A DNA stretch of 64,000 nucleotides from Thereva unica (GCA_949987705.1 CATLJY010000241.1:1-64000), one strand, 5' to 3'; numbered from the stretch's first letter, positions 32,427 through 44,036 are shown. The notes: generated by a model not told the origin, from the sequence alone. A program made the numbers and translations.

Positions 32427-34495
32427 TTCGATTGTTTGTAAAGAAATTGAAAACTAATAGTAGCGAAAAGCTTTGGATGTGTGCTGCAATGTGTATTGCG
32501 AAAACGATTGGTAGCGCAATTGTACTGGTATTCACTAATTTTTGTGAATAGTTAAGAAAAACTTTTTAATATGCATATGTATAATATATAAAATGCAAGC
32601 GGCGCACCTGTACTCTTCAAAACCGCCTTTAACCCTTTTTGGAACTTAGCTTGGATGAGACCGTTGTATAATTGATTATTTATCTCAGTAATTTATGAAT
32701 GCTGATGCTTTTTATTTGTGTGAAAATCCAATGAATGAAAAGCTTGCTAGGATAATAAGTAGGTGGCTTGGAGAACAAGAAACTATCTAAATTATCCCCT
32801 AAAATATGTTTGTTTTAAATTGTATGATATCGCCCTAAAGTCGAGAAGTATTTCCACAATGACGTGTATATTTTATTCAATATTAAAGTTTATCGACTAA
32901 AAGATTAAAATTTAAATTGCTTTCTTAATGGTTACTTGTTTAAAAGGAATGGCTCTGATATTGGCTGCTGATGTATTTTTAGTTATTGATTTTCGACTTA
33001 AGTTCAAATTTTAGTAGATTAATAAGTTGAGACTTTATTAAATATAAGGAGACCAAATATTGTTAGTTTGTTAAAGTGTAAGCTCAAGTGTCTTAGCGAT
33101 TGCGATTTGAATAATTATCCACAATATTGAAACGTGTTATTTGTCTTTTGGCAATGAGTAATAAATGAAATGTTTGTATTCTAGAAAATGGATGAGATAA
33201 ACATGACCTTTTTTGTTTTACCTTAAATAATGCGTTTGCATTTCGATTGTTAAAAATGTGCTAAATGATTACTTGTGTTATTATAACTGTAAAATCGTAT
33301 TAGTTTTGTCATACTTATTTTTTAACTACTTAGGCACACAACGGAAATGAACTTGAAACAACAAAATTTTCAACCAAAAAAAAATAATTAAAATAGTTAA
33401 TTGAATTATTACTAGAAGCACAATGATTTCACAATGCGTTACTAATTTTTGTCGACCAGAGAAATGAGTTAGAAAATCTTATTTCCAGGGAACCTCAAAA
33501 GCCCCCTTTTTGGCATTATTATTAAACCTTTTATTATTAATGTAATAATTGTTTTTGTAGTCACTGAGATTCGTATAATCAATTTTAGTTGTTTTTTTTT
33601 GTTTTTTCAATGTTTTGATTTTATTTTTAATCCTGATGTGTCGACCTTTTTCATGTTATTTATTTGCTTTTTTATGATTTATTCCCTAAAAATAAACATC
33701 TTTTAGTTAAGTTCTATATTAGTTTAAGCCTAATTTATTTATTTGACATTGTTAATTAATAGAAAAATATACGTTTTTTGTTTGGTTTTGTTGATTATTA
33801 TATGTTTTCTTTGCCCTTTTGTTTTGGATCCTCCATAGTGTTTTTGTCTTTAAAGTTCTGGGCTGTTTATTGCTGGAATCAAGAGTCGTCAATAGCTGGA
33901 CCATCCATGGAGTTGTCCTCAAAATTTTTGATTTTTTATATTGATGTTCGGCTGAGTTCGATGGCTCTTTTGAAAGCGAATTCCACAGTAATTTTTATGT
34001 GAAAAAGAAATTTATGTACTTCATAACCTTGAAATTTTTTATATTCTCTGTCTAGGTTAAGAACTGGTGGTGCTTAGCACTTTGTATGCGTATAAACACA
34101 AGCACTAAATTTCGCAACTTTTAACTTGATTATGGTTATTACATGCGGTTTTTTTGTGTCACTATCTTGATGACGCAAGTAACTGTTGAATTTTTACACT
34201 TTTTATTATTGCATTGTTTTATTTATTGGAAGATTTTGAATTGAAATTTTTTTGTTGTTATTCAACACGTACAAAGCACGAGAGAACAAAAATGATAAAA
34301 CCATCTATGAAATCGGAATTTTGCATTCCCTCATGTTTTATTGTTTCGCACATTTGATGAGAAAAAAAATTTTATTTAACGCGTAGAAAACAAAGATTCA
34401 CTTGATTTTTTTACTATTTATTTATTTCCGGCTGATTGTAGACTGATTTTGTTTTAATTGGTTTAGTTTTTTTCTTTTTAAAATTTATGTTCGCA
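32427..34495 (-). other. Element B long 5' leader
   Basis: About 2 kb between the primer site and the gag ATG, very AT-rich, with no convincing frame on either strand. Such length is unusual for a Ty3/gypsy leader; it may hold structured RNA signals or a degraded insertion. Confidence 0.6.
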
Positions 34496-34512
34496 CATGG
34501 TCGGGGTCACCA
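34496..34512 (-). promoter_or_regulatory. Element B primer binding site (tRNA-Trp type)
   Basis: Minus strand TGGTGACCCCGACCATG, one base from the 5' LTR. The first 13 bases match the 3' end of insect tRNA-Trp as I recall it. Confidence 0.7.
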
Positions 34513-34513
34513 T

Positions 34514-34818
34514 TGTAGACTGGCCTCGTGGTTCTGACCACTTACGATATAACCGGCCGCTACTAGATTTTGGGATTTATTAATAGTTTTAATTGAAATA
34601 ACTAATCCGAAATGTATATATATATAGCGTTTATTTAATTCTTAACTATCAATTACTTTTTACTGCGCGCCAACCCGAAACGTCCGAACATCGTGGAAGC
34701 TCCAGCAGAAAAGGGACGTTGTTCCGTTCTTCCGGATAATCTTCGAATTTAATACATGTGGGGGATGTCTTCGAAATATGTCTTCGAAATGTGAGGTCAT
34801 AGACACATGACCGCCACA
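34514..34818 (-). repeat. Element B 5' LTR
   Basis: Pairs with 27553-27857 at equal length and high identity; the promoter LTR for the minus-strand element. Confidence 0.95.
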
Positions 34819-35155
34819 GTACTATATTAAATTTTCCTGTCTCCTGCGCCCGCTTAAGTATGTATTCTAATCTTGATGTTAAACCTACTTGTTTCTCTCC
34901 TTCTCCTAAGATGGTTCCACTTCGGAGACGTCTGGGGGATGTTTGGGGTGTTTCTGATGGGGTGGTTGTTGATTGCTGTGTTGATATTGGTGTCGAGGTG
35001 ATCCCTCGTTGGGTCACCTGGCAGGACGCTGGAGTGTCGGTGGCTCCTGATGAAGTAGAGGGGCCTGGTGTGGTTAAGTCCCTGGCTGGTGTTTGGTGGT
35101 CCCTCGGTGGGGGAGTCTCGTGTTTGTTGTTGTCCCCTTGTTGGCCCTCGGACAT
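34819..35155 (-). CDS. gag: Element A Gag, N-terminal piece
   Basis: Begins MSEGQQGDNN about 250 nt after the primer binding site, with a Pro/Thr/Ser-rich stretch and then GLTSRLEYILKRAQ, and is cut off by element B's LTR. With the other piece Gag would be about 520 residues before the zinc knuckles. Nothing else in the leader (35156-35409) looks coding. Confidence 0.8.
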
Positions 35156-35409
35156 AGGGCGTCTCCTGGGCAGGGATGAAGCCCACTAAAAGTCCCGCGA
35201 TGCTATACAATGGGGGGTGAGCGCGTGCTCGCCTGGAGCAGAGGCACCGTGGTTGTACACCCCCGAGCGAGGATTCGTGGAGGATCTGGGATATTTTATG
35301 CGCTGCAGTGGCAGACGCTAACACTGCCCCCAAGTCAGGCTCAGCCTTGGGTTGGAGGTCAAGGAGCCTAGACCAGCAGTATTAACGTTTTTACTATTTG
35401 CGCACCCAG

Positions 35410-35427
35410 ATCCTACCGGCTGCGCCA
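35410..35427 (-). promoter_or_regulatory. Element A primer binding site (tRNA-Ser type)
   Basis: Minus strand TGGCGCAGCCGGTAGGAT, two bases from the 5' LTR. From memory it differs by one base from the tRNA-Ser primer site of the 17.6/297 group. Confidence 0.8.
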
Positions 35428-35429
35428 AT

Positions 35430-37019
35430 TGTTATATACTTTTTTATCACTAACTCCTGCTTCTGTTATATTTTCTTTTTTATATGTATAAATAGGACGA
35501 TGTTTTTGTTTTTAATTGTTTTTATTACATATGTATATATATATATTTGTGTAATATAAAGTTAGTTTAGAATTAGTTAAACTTACGGCCCTTCGCTCCT
35601 ATTCACGAATGTGGAAATACTACGCATATATATCTTTTTCTTATTATAAATTTGTAGCGCACAAGTAAAATAACCCTTTTTTTTCAAAACTAGCTTTCCT
35701 TTTCAAACAAAACTGATATTATTTTAAATAAGGCTTGTGGCCCTTCACTTATGTTCGCTAGGGTTAAAACAAAACAACAATTATATTTCGTATCATAAAT
35801 TTGTAGCGCACAAGTAAAATAACTTTTATCGAAAGTAGTTTTCCTTTTCAAACAGGACTGATACTATTTTAAATAGGACTTATGGCCCTTCACTTATGTT
35901 CACTAGGGTTAAAACAAAATTACTATTATATTTCTTATTATAAATTTGTAGCGCACAAGTAAGATAACTTTTATCAAAAATAGCTTTTCTTTTCAAACAA
36001 AACGGATATTATTTTAAATAGGACTTATGGCCCTTCACTTATGTTCATTAGGTTTAAAACAAAATTACTATTATGTTTCTTATTATAAATTTGTAGCGCA
36101 CAAGTAAGATAACTTTTATCAAAAATAGCTTTTCTTTTCAAACAAAACGGATATTATTTTAAATAGGACTTATGGCCCTTCACTTATGTTCATTAGGTTT
36201 AAAACAAAATTACTATTATGTTTCTTATTATAAATTTGTAGCGCACAAGTAAGATAACTTTTATCAAAAATAGCTTTTCTTTTCAAACAAAACGGATATT
36301 ATTTTAAATAGGACTTATGGCCCTTCACTTATGTTCATTAGGTTTAAAACAAAATTACTATTATGTTTCTTATTATAAATTTGTAGCGCACAAGTAAGAT
36401 AACTTTTATCAAAAATAGCTTTTCTTTTCAAACAAAACTGATACTATTTTAAATAGGACTTATGGTCCTTCACTTATGTTCACTTTAAAAACAATCCACC
36501 GCCGCCGATGATTTCTCAAAAAAAAACTCAACTGTTCAAAATTATAATCCCCAAAAATCCGCAACCGCCGACGACCGTGGTTAAGACAACACTTGACAAA
36601 ATCAAATTTTCACCCGCCGGTGGTGGCATGGAAAATTGTCCACCGGCTGGGAAAAACGCGCCCTTGAACTTTTTCCCACCTGCGCAACTTGCTTACCGCG
36701 CGTTTCTCACGCAGCGTATTACAAGTTGCGCTAGATCGGGTGGGTCAAGTTTCGTTATATTTTAGACGTTTTTAAATTAGCCCCCAAAGGATATTATGAA
36801 GTGATTCCCAAGTTGAGGATTTTCGCTTGCTTGCATTTCTCATAATTCTTGGAAATCTCTTTGCACATTAAAATGTCGTTAAATGTCTTTGAGCATTAAG
36901 AAGTTTCTCCCAACGTAACCCGATACCTCTGCTGATAAGGTATTGGGTTTTCGTTCGGTACTTGTGCTGGCGAGTTGTTTATTAGACTTTTTTTTTTGTG
37001 TCTTTTTTTTTATGTAACA
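35430..37019 (-). repeat. Element A 5' LTR (1590 bp)
   Basis: Pairs with 16107-18442. It drives the sense (minus-strand) transcript. It is followed by CATT, the target duplication, inside the LINE ORF1 region. Confidence 0.95.
35648..36480. repeat. Tandem 145-bp repeats in the 5' LTR (6 units)
   Basis: Units begin at about 35648, 35797, 35942, 36087, 36232 and 36377. Five fewer than in the 3' LTR, although both LTRs are made from one template at insertion. Confidence 0.93.
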
Positions 37020-37032
37020 CATTCTAGTTCGG

Positions 37033-37922
37033 TTAAGTCACGCACAATGATTTCCCTAGCATCGTTCTATTTTTTATGCACACAAGTCCATCCTTCGTAG
37101 TAACAGCATGCAGCAGTCCCATTCTGCGCAAGTTTAAGGCCTCCCGTAGCAGAAAATTGTTATTTTGGGTGAGACTCTCGTTCACATAAACGGGAGAGTC
37201 TGCAGTGTAGCCATCCAGTTAACATAGAGGAAATTTCACTTTCCTATGCATTTTTAAGGCACGCATGAAAGCCTTTCCTCACGCTGACCCGAAAATTTAA
37301 CTATAATGGGGCTGGAGGCGCCATTTCGCAGACGGAACGCATCAACGAACGGAGAGAGCTGGTGGGTGACTTTGTTAGCTAGGTTTTTGATTATATTTAG
37401 GAGATTCTCTTCCGGTTTAGCTGGTACACCACGAATGATAACATCACTGAGCCTCTCAAAACGCTTTGCGTCATCCAGGCCCAGCCTCATGCTAACCAAC
37501 AGCTTACGGTGATCCTCCACGCAATCAATCAGTGCAGCATTTTTGTCCCCGACAGCGGTAACAGTCGACTGCAACTCGACGTCAGTGTTGATTTTGCTCA
37601 AGTCTGCTTGGTGTTGTGTGGAGGTGGCATTCAGCCCATCAGTAAGTTGCTGCTCCAATGAATCTATTCGTAGTTGGAGAGCACAGAATCCTTCTAGATG
37701 CTCAGAGATGCGCATCTCCATTTTTTCGAAATTACCGGCCAGATCATCCAGCTTAGCTGTGAAACGCGATTCCAAGGCTGCAAGCTGCTCCGCTAGAGAG
37801 GTACCAACGGCATTGTTGTCAGTCTCTGAGGGAGATCGACCACTTCTTGTAAGAACGGGTGACGAATTTGGCACCAGCAGCTTTTTAAGTTTGCCACTCG
37901 CGTTTCTGCTTTTATCGGACAT
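37033..37922 (-). pseudogene. LINE ORF1 (coiled coil plus C-terminal RNA-binding-like domain)
   Basis: Begins MSDKSRNASGKLKKLL. It has a long coiled coil (LAALESRFTAKLDDLAGNF onward), then RLSDVIIRGVPAKPEENLL, and after a one-base frame change near 37,260 a C-terminal domain (DSPVYVNESLTQNNNFLL, LLHAVTTKDG), typical of insect CR1/Jockey-type ORF1 proteins that coat LINE RNA. The stop is at 37033-37035, ten bases from element A's target duplication. No ORF2 follows within reach; the LINE is cut by element A. Sequence to about 38,096 is its likely 5' untranslated region. Confidence 0.82.
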
Positions 37923-38096
37923 TTTTCAGTTTTTCAGTTCAGTTTAGTTATTTTAGTGGTTTTACGGCAAATGAAAAAGAAAATTGAAATAGCAGCCGGC
38001 GAGAAAAAAGAAGCAAATAATTAATTTTATACACGGAATAAATTCGGATAAAACTTCGGAGCACTTAGCAAACGTGTTATTCACAACAGAACATTA

Positions 38097-39241
38097 CTAG
38101 TTGTCTGGATTCTCCGTGGGTTTACCCTTGCAATTTGGCTTGAATTTGTTCCATACTTTGTAAGTGGTATATATTATTAATATAAAAAGAAGAAAGTAGC
38201 CTAAGGCGTAATGGTGTACCGTATGCCCGTCGAGGGGTTCTAATTTTTCCTCTTCATTATCCTTAAGCGATTGGATTTGTTGTAAAAGTTTTGCAAAATC
38301 ATCTTTTGAATTGTACTTTAGCACGGCCGTTTCGCTTGTCTTACCATGGTCATTATATGTGAAACTTAGCAACGAGGTCATTATATTCAAGGGTGGTATA
38401 TACGAGTTTTTAATTACTTGAGTGTTATCAGAGTCATATGCCCGAATTGTGAGATCTTTAGTACGGATACTGCATCCAGGGCTTATGGTTAGTTCGCCTG
38501 TGCCATTTAGTTTAATGGAACTAGCCTGATTTTGACAAATCACAGTGAGAGTTGTGCTTTCATACGTAGAGTAGAGCCATTTATTTATTTGTGCTAGTTG
38601 TAACCATACACTTTTGTAGACGGATTCCCTGTCGTTGCAGGCCATTGTCTTGCAGGAGTAGTCCTAATTCACAGATATTATTTCTGGCATGAACATTGAA
38701 AATAGGGTGTGTTGTATGACATAGATATTTCTCGTATTCCTCTATGATGCATTCTATTAAATCGTTTGGGGTTAGATCATGGTAATGCTCCTTCCCATAA
38801 TTGATCATTATATACTTCATACTAGGTTGAATGAATACAAATTTTTCTTGCATTCTTACGGGGAGTGGAATGAGATTGTATAGCTGATAAGTTTCTTTAA
38901 AAGGTAGCGGAATTTTCATTTCGTAAAGAACCTTGCCATCGATTATGGCAGCGCTAATTATGACTGACTTTATAAACAGATAAAAGGTTTGCGTCTTTTA
39001 CGCTGGCGGGTAAACGAGTATCTTGTGGCAACTCCTTCCGTATTACTGATAATATTTCTGTCAATTGCTCAGGATTTAATATCGTGGGCACCGGTTTGCC
39101 TTGTCGAGTATTTGTGAGTAGCTCGATGGCATTTTGACTTCGCATGATCAATAGAGTAGTTAATGTAGTGAGGGACTCCAATTCTGAATGAGGAACAAAG
39201 TCGCTGAACATTGAAACAAAAGAAAGATGACTAGGATTCAT
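38097..39241 (-). pseudogene. env: Element D Env remnant
   Basis: Three segments in three frames (38954-39241, 38581-38919, 38097-38645) resemble the middle and end of gypsy-type Env. They include helical N-terminal residues, a Cys-bearing central region, and a C-terminal membrane segment YALGYFLLFILIIYTTY followed by a basic tail. The signal peptide and the furin site are missing, so the 5' part has been deleted. At least two frameshifts. No LTR follows; the LINE 5' end abuts the stop codon. Confidence 0.82.
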
Positions 39242-39463
39242 AAGTGTAAACTTGTACTTATGAGTCCAACATGTATGTCGATACGCGTAAGTTACTACTT
39301 GAAGGGTAAGAATTTTATCATGATGAATTCAAACCTGTTCTGGTTAACTTTAACACTCTGAACAAGCGAGCTTTTATTATATTGTATAAAAGTAAGAAAA
39401 AAAAACAACAGTAGGTCATACAAACTAGGGAAAAGGTTTTTTAATGTAGATTTCCATTGAAAA

Positions 39464-40776
39464 TCAAGAAAGAAAAGATATGGATGATTCAGATGAGTCA
39501 AATTTAAGCCCTATTGAGAGCGAATCTTGAATATAAGTTTTACTCAATAAACAATTTAAGGTCGTTTTTATGTATTTTTTTAGTTTATTCTTTATTTTGA
39601 TAGTGCAGTCCTCGTTAGAATGAACTTCTATAATGTCATGGGGTCCAGTCCACAGGAGTGTCATTTTATTATCGCGAGCAAAGTTTCTTAGGAGAACCTT
39701 GTCTCCAGGCATGAGTGGTTTCTCTCGCGTTTTCAAGTCATAGTGGGCTTTTGCCGATTGCTTATTTTTGATTATGTATTGCCTAGCGATTTCATAGCCA
39801 TGCTGCAGGCGTGCTTTGAGTTCATTTGAATAATTATCATAGTTATAGCATACCTGCGGTGAATGCATAAGTGGACTTGGTATTCTAGGAGGATAGCAAT
39901 ATAAGAGTTCATAGGGGCTATAGTTAGTGCTACTATGAGGGGTTGTATTATATACAAACATCGCGTAGGGGATCCAATCTTCCCACGTTAATTGGTCTTT
40001 GGAGACGTAATGTCTCAAATATTCCGCAAGTGTGCGATGGCTTCTTTCTAGAGTGCCATTCGTCTGCGGGTGATAAGGAGTCGTACTAATAGTTTTTATA
40101 CGAAGTAGTTTGCACATTTCTGTGAACATTTTACTAAGGAAATTAGGTAATAGGGATTCAGGTATGCCATGTCGGCAGGCAATGTTCTCGGTAAATGCTC
40201 TAGCCACTGTTTGAGCTTCGGCGTTATCAATTGCTATCGCTTCAGAGAACTTTGTCAAGTCATCTTGAAATGTTAATATGTACCTTTTTGTTGAGTGACT
40301 GATGGGCAAAGGGCCCACTATGTCCAAGGCAATTCTTTCAAAGGGCACTTTACTAGTAGTGGTTAATACCATAGGTACTCTAGGATTTTTCATAAGCTTG
40401 TTCTTTTGACATAAATCGCATGTACTAATGAATTTGTTTATACTATCAACCATATTAGGCCATTCTTAGTGTATTTTGATGCGCTTCAGGGTACGTGACA
40501 CTCCTTGGTGACCACCGATAGGTGAAGAGTGATATTGTAATAATACCTCCTTTATGTCTTCGGGACTTCGGGGGTGAATTTTAGTATAATTGTACAGTGT
40601 AACTTTAGTTTTTGATGGGGAGAAAATTTGCGTTAACAATGACTTTAAGGAGTTTAAAGAACGCTTTTCATTAATAGGTATGGATATATGAAGATCAATT
40701 AAATGATTTTCCTTGCTATAGGTAGAAATTTCATTCAAGTTGTCCTGATCCTTCCCGGACCGTATTGGAATAGTTG
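39464..40776 (-). pseudogene. pol: Element D integrase part of Pol
   Basis: Runs from the BEL insertion point into integrase: zinc-region HHSSPIGGHQGV and CDLCQKNK, first Asp in LDIVGPLP, Glu in TNGTLERSH, and a C-terminal GPHDIIEV block. A stop lies near 40,463. The segment that should carry the second catalytic Asp (TDQG in relatives) is missing: GIPESLL is joined directly to PNFLSKMF, an in-frame deletion of about four residues. This integrase cannot work. The part before 40776 continues in frame with 49933-50827 across the BEL element. Confidence 0.88.
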
Positions 40777-41265
40777 TGTTCACGTAAAAGGCGCCAATAA
40801 GGAAAGAAAGTTCTACAACCAAATAAAACACAATTTCCACAAATTCAATAGTTAGTTTAATGCACAATAAATTAAATTATTTTAATACACAATAGATTAT
40901 ACACAAGAAAACTAACACGGTAATTATTTTAAGGCACAATAGATTACAAAACAAGACAATCATCAACACGGTATCGATAATACTTAAACGTTTCGGCGGA
41001 CGGTTGTAGTCTTCTTCTCGCCACTTCTTAAATTTGACTCCTGGTCGTTCTGGTGTTTTGACACTGGACACCTCCTGGTCGTCGATGGTTGTTCCGGGTG
41101 GGTCATCAGTCGTTGCTTGCTATTAATTAATATTCAGGTCGTTCATTCACACTTGATGCAATTGTTGACTAAACATTCGCGTTGAGCAATTCTGCTGATT
41201 TTGTTAATTGCTTCATACCGCGAATGTATGTCAATTATTTACCTGGGTGAATGAACGCCTGAACA
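40777..41265 (-). repeat. BEL element 3' LTR (489 bp)
   Basis: Differs from the other LTR by small changes, including a 3-base indel. It carries a 64-codon frame on the sense strand that is also in the other LTR; probably chance. Confidence 0.95.
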
Positions 41266-41700
41266 TTCTGCCCGCCTTGAAATCTGTTAGATTTCAAATG
41301 ACTTTTCTGAAATAAACAAATGGAGAATTACTAATGTTCCGCGTCTAGATAGCATTTCCTCTATTGTCGACTTGGAAACGGTGAAATTGGTGAGAGGTTT
41401 TAAGGCGCCTCGACTCGCCCTTCCTGATGGTTGTCGGTAGTGAGATTTTAAGAAAAATGCTGGCTAGAATAGAAATTATAGTGAGGGATAAATGGTGCTC
41501 AATTGGTTGCGCTCGTTAAGGGTTTGGAGGCTCCTTTGTATGGTGACGGTTTCGGGATTGTTATTTGCTACTTGGTCTGAGATATCTACTGTGACATTTG
41601 TTAGGACCGGTTCCACTGGTGGTGGTTTTTGCTGGTGGATTTTTATAAAGTAATTTGTCAGAGCATCCCACGAGGCTGCTGCTAGTCTCCGGTTCCAACC
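41266..41700 (-). other. BEL 3' untranslated region and PPT
   Basis: No frame seen. The minus-strand purine-rich AAGGCGGGCAGAA next to the LTR is the likely polypurine tract. Confidence 0.6.
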
Positions 41701-43445
41701 TTAGGTTGTAAAGATACTGTGTGCATTTATTCCCGTAGTTAGAATGCCTTTAATAATTTTGGTGGAGACATATACGCCGATGATACCTAGGTAGATGCCG
41801 CCTATCTCTTGAAGGGTGTTCCATAATTTCAATTTTAAGGAGTGCATATCGTTGGATGTTAGTAGATTTAGAACACTTATGTCTTGATGATCCATATTCC
41901 CCTCTAGTAATCTTTGAGTCACGATGTTACTTATCGCTTGACGTTCTGATGAAAACATCGCTTGGCTTCTAAGGGCTCCAATTGCTTGTGGAGAATATAT
42001 TCCCGCTTTCATTAGATTACCTGGATCTTCGTAGGTCCATTCCTTCGTCGTGGTGGGATGTACTTCATGTGGTGATTTAATTTTATGAATATCTGAGCTC
42101 AGTCCATACCATTCGTCCATGATTTGATATCCTGGTGCCAATAATGATGAACATTCAACTTGGGTGCCTAATTTCTGCAATAGGTGGGTTTTAGGAGTCA
42201 TAAAGAAGCTATTGTTGGCGTAGGTCACGGGTAATTCATTATAACAATGATTGGTACTTCGTACGTGCACTTCTACTGGTTGACATTTGATGATATAAAT
42301 GAGCTCTCCTCTTTGAACGGCGGTATATCCCAGTTGCTTCATATGCGTTAATGCAAACTCGGCTGGATTTTGCGGTGCAATACTCATCTGCGTTTTTAAA
42401 ACTTCTCGTTCACGTTCACATCGTTTTAATAATAAACTGATATATAATTTTTCAATCTGTAACTTCCAATGTCTTTCAATGTATACAAATTTTGAATTTA
42501 CGTAGGTTAGGACATCTAAATTTCTAACGTCTGTAGTTTTCTTTGAGAACCAGTATTCTGTTCCTGCCTTAGGGACAACGATTAATCGAGGATGTTCGGT
42601 CTGATATCCTTTGAACCTACAGACGAATATTTCTTTTATGACTTCGAGTGCGAATACTATATCATCACTACGTACGGTGTACATTACATTGGTGTGAAAG
42701 GATGTGCTATTGCTGAGATTTTTGATTTTCGTAGCTTGCCCCTGCCACAGGACATGATACTTTGTGTTTTCGCATGATGACTTGATCGCCGTTTCCCAGA
42801 ATGTGATGCCAAATTCCGGGTCCGTGCAGGTGCCCGCCAAATATGGGCATGCAATATTGTTACGGATTAGTATGTTATTATCTTCCAATCGTACAGTACT
42901 GATGTAATCAGTGATAGTAATTGTGATGGCGTGAATTACTATGACATCATTCCAAGAGTTAACACCCGATGTGTAGGCGACTCCAGTGCACGCTCCGTTA
43001 CTGTCGATCACCCCGCTATTACTTCGGAAAAGTTGTTGGTGCTATTGGGCTTGATATCAGCAATCATTCGTCCATCGCTTAACCTGTAAGTTCCATCAGT
43101 GGGCAATTTTAAACAATCGTCCCGGTTAATGTCAGCTATATATGTGGATAATCCTCCCGGAACCAGAGATAAGTGGCTAAACATACCACAGTGGAAAACT
43201 GATTGGATGATATTTATCTTACATTGAAATGTATGTACGGGCGCAGTTTCACTCAACTGCAGGAGTTGAATATCTTCATTTTCATTTTCGATTTTGACGT
43301 TTTCAATGTGACACTCGCCTAAGTTAACTAGGGATATTGCGGTTATATTTACATGATCGTGACCGCAATCGTAGGCAATGATTGCTTCAGTGGAGTTGAC
43401 TGCTAGTAGTGTGCTTACTATTGCTATTAAATGGCTGATGTGCAT
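41701..43445 (-). pseudogene. env: BEL element Env glycoprotein, frameshifted
   Basis: N-terminal part (43008-43445): signal segment HLIAIVSTLLAVNSTEA, then YDCGHDHVNITAISL and FHCGMFSHLSLVPGG with paired cysteines. The larger part (41701-43011) is in another frame; the shift lies in a GGGG run near 43,010. It has many N-glycosylation sites, a Cys-rich ectodomain and a C-terminal hydrophobic segment (IYLGIIGVYVSTKII). The DCG...NIT..SL and CGM.SH pattern is, from memory, that of BEL-type Env proteins thought to derive from jingchuvirus-like glycoproteins. Apart from the one shift it looks full length, about 580 residues. Confidence 0.8.
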
Positions 43446-43556
43446 CTATAAAGGAGAAACATTAATTTAAGAAGTGCTTCTTAGACTATCTTCGTAGTTG
43501 AACTTAATCTAGGATATATTTATGATTATTGCTACGCTACATTATATGGTATTGGA

Positions 43557-44036
43557 GTCATTAATTTTTCTCATTGTCTACTATCGGTAGTAAACAAATC
43601 TTGGTAATAGGGCGTTTTAATGTCGAATCCTTGCACTTTACTGTCACTACCCTCACTAGATTATCTGGTCCAGGATGAGTCTCAATAATACGTCCTAGTA
43701 GCCATTTCGTTGGCGGCATTCTTTCATCTTTTACTAGCACTAGGTTTCCTTCCTTTAGGTTTGGTTGTTGCTGAAGCCATTTGGGCCGTTGTTGCAATCT
43801 ACTCAGGTACTCTGTATTCCAACGTTTCCAGAAATCTTGACAACTTTTTTTAATCAATTTCCAACGATCAAGAGAGGTTAGTTTAAGATCCAGTTGATTA
43901 ATTTTTCTCATTGTCTACTATCGGTAGTAAACAAATCTTGGTAATAGGGCGTTTTAATGTCGAATCCTTGCACTTTACTGTCACTACCCTCACTAGATTA
44001 TCTGGGACCAGGATGAGTCTCAATAATACGTCCTAC
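43557..44036. repeat. Direct repeat of about 130 bp in BEL pol
   Basis: 43557-43690 and 43902-44036 are near-identical direct copies, 345 bp apart. They mark a rearrangement: pol runs into the right copy out of place and the true C-terminus is coded through the left copy. Confidence 0.9.
43561..43911 (-). pseudogene. BEL Pol C-terminal domain (detached)
   Basis: 116 codons with FWKRWNTEYLSRLQQR and LVLVKDERMPPTKWLLGRI, the domain that normally ends BEL/Pao Pol after integrase. It is cut off from the rest of Pol by the rearrangement at 43902-44036. Confidence 0.85.

Larger units (their letters stand above)
27553..34818 (-). mobile_element. Element B: complete Ty3/gypsy without env, inside element A gag
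   Basis: 7266 bp with two 305-bp LTRs and a 5-bp target duplication GTACT (27548-27552 and 34819-34823). In minus order: LTR, primer site, about 2 kb of leader, gag, pol, PPT, LTR. No env. The pol frame is complete. It is younger than A because it sits in A's gag. Confidence 0.96.
16107..37019 (-). mobile_element. Element A: complete env-bearing Ty3/gypsy (errantivirus-like)
   Basis: LTRs 16107-18442 and 35430-37019 begin TGTTATATAC and end ATGTAACA, and the whole is flanked by CATT (16103-16106 and 37020-37023), a 4-bp target duplication. In minus orientation the order is 5' LTR, PBS, gag, pol, env, an antisense gene, PPT, 3' LTR. Without element B, inserted in gag, it is about 13.6 kb, long for the group. 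Pol and env are open; gag is split by B and also changes frame at an A-run. The combination of env, a 4-bp duplication and a Ser-type primer site matches the 17.6/297/ZAM lineage. Confidence 0.95.

Noticed and set aside
34854..35333. 159-codon minus-strand frame and 109-codon plus-strand frame at 34860-35189
   Set aside because: Both overlap the start of element A gag in other frames and have no domain.
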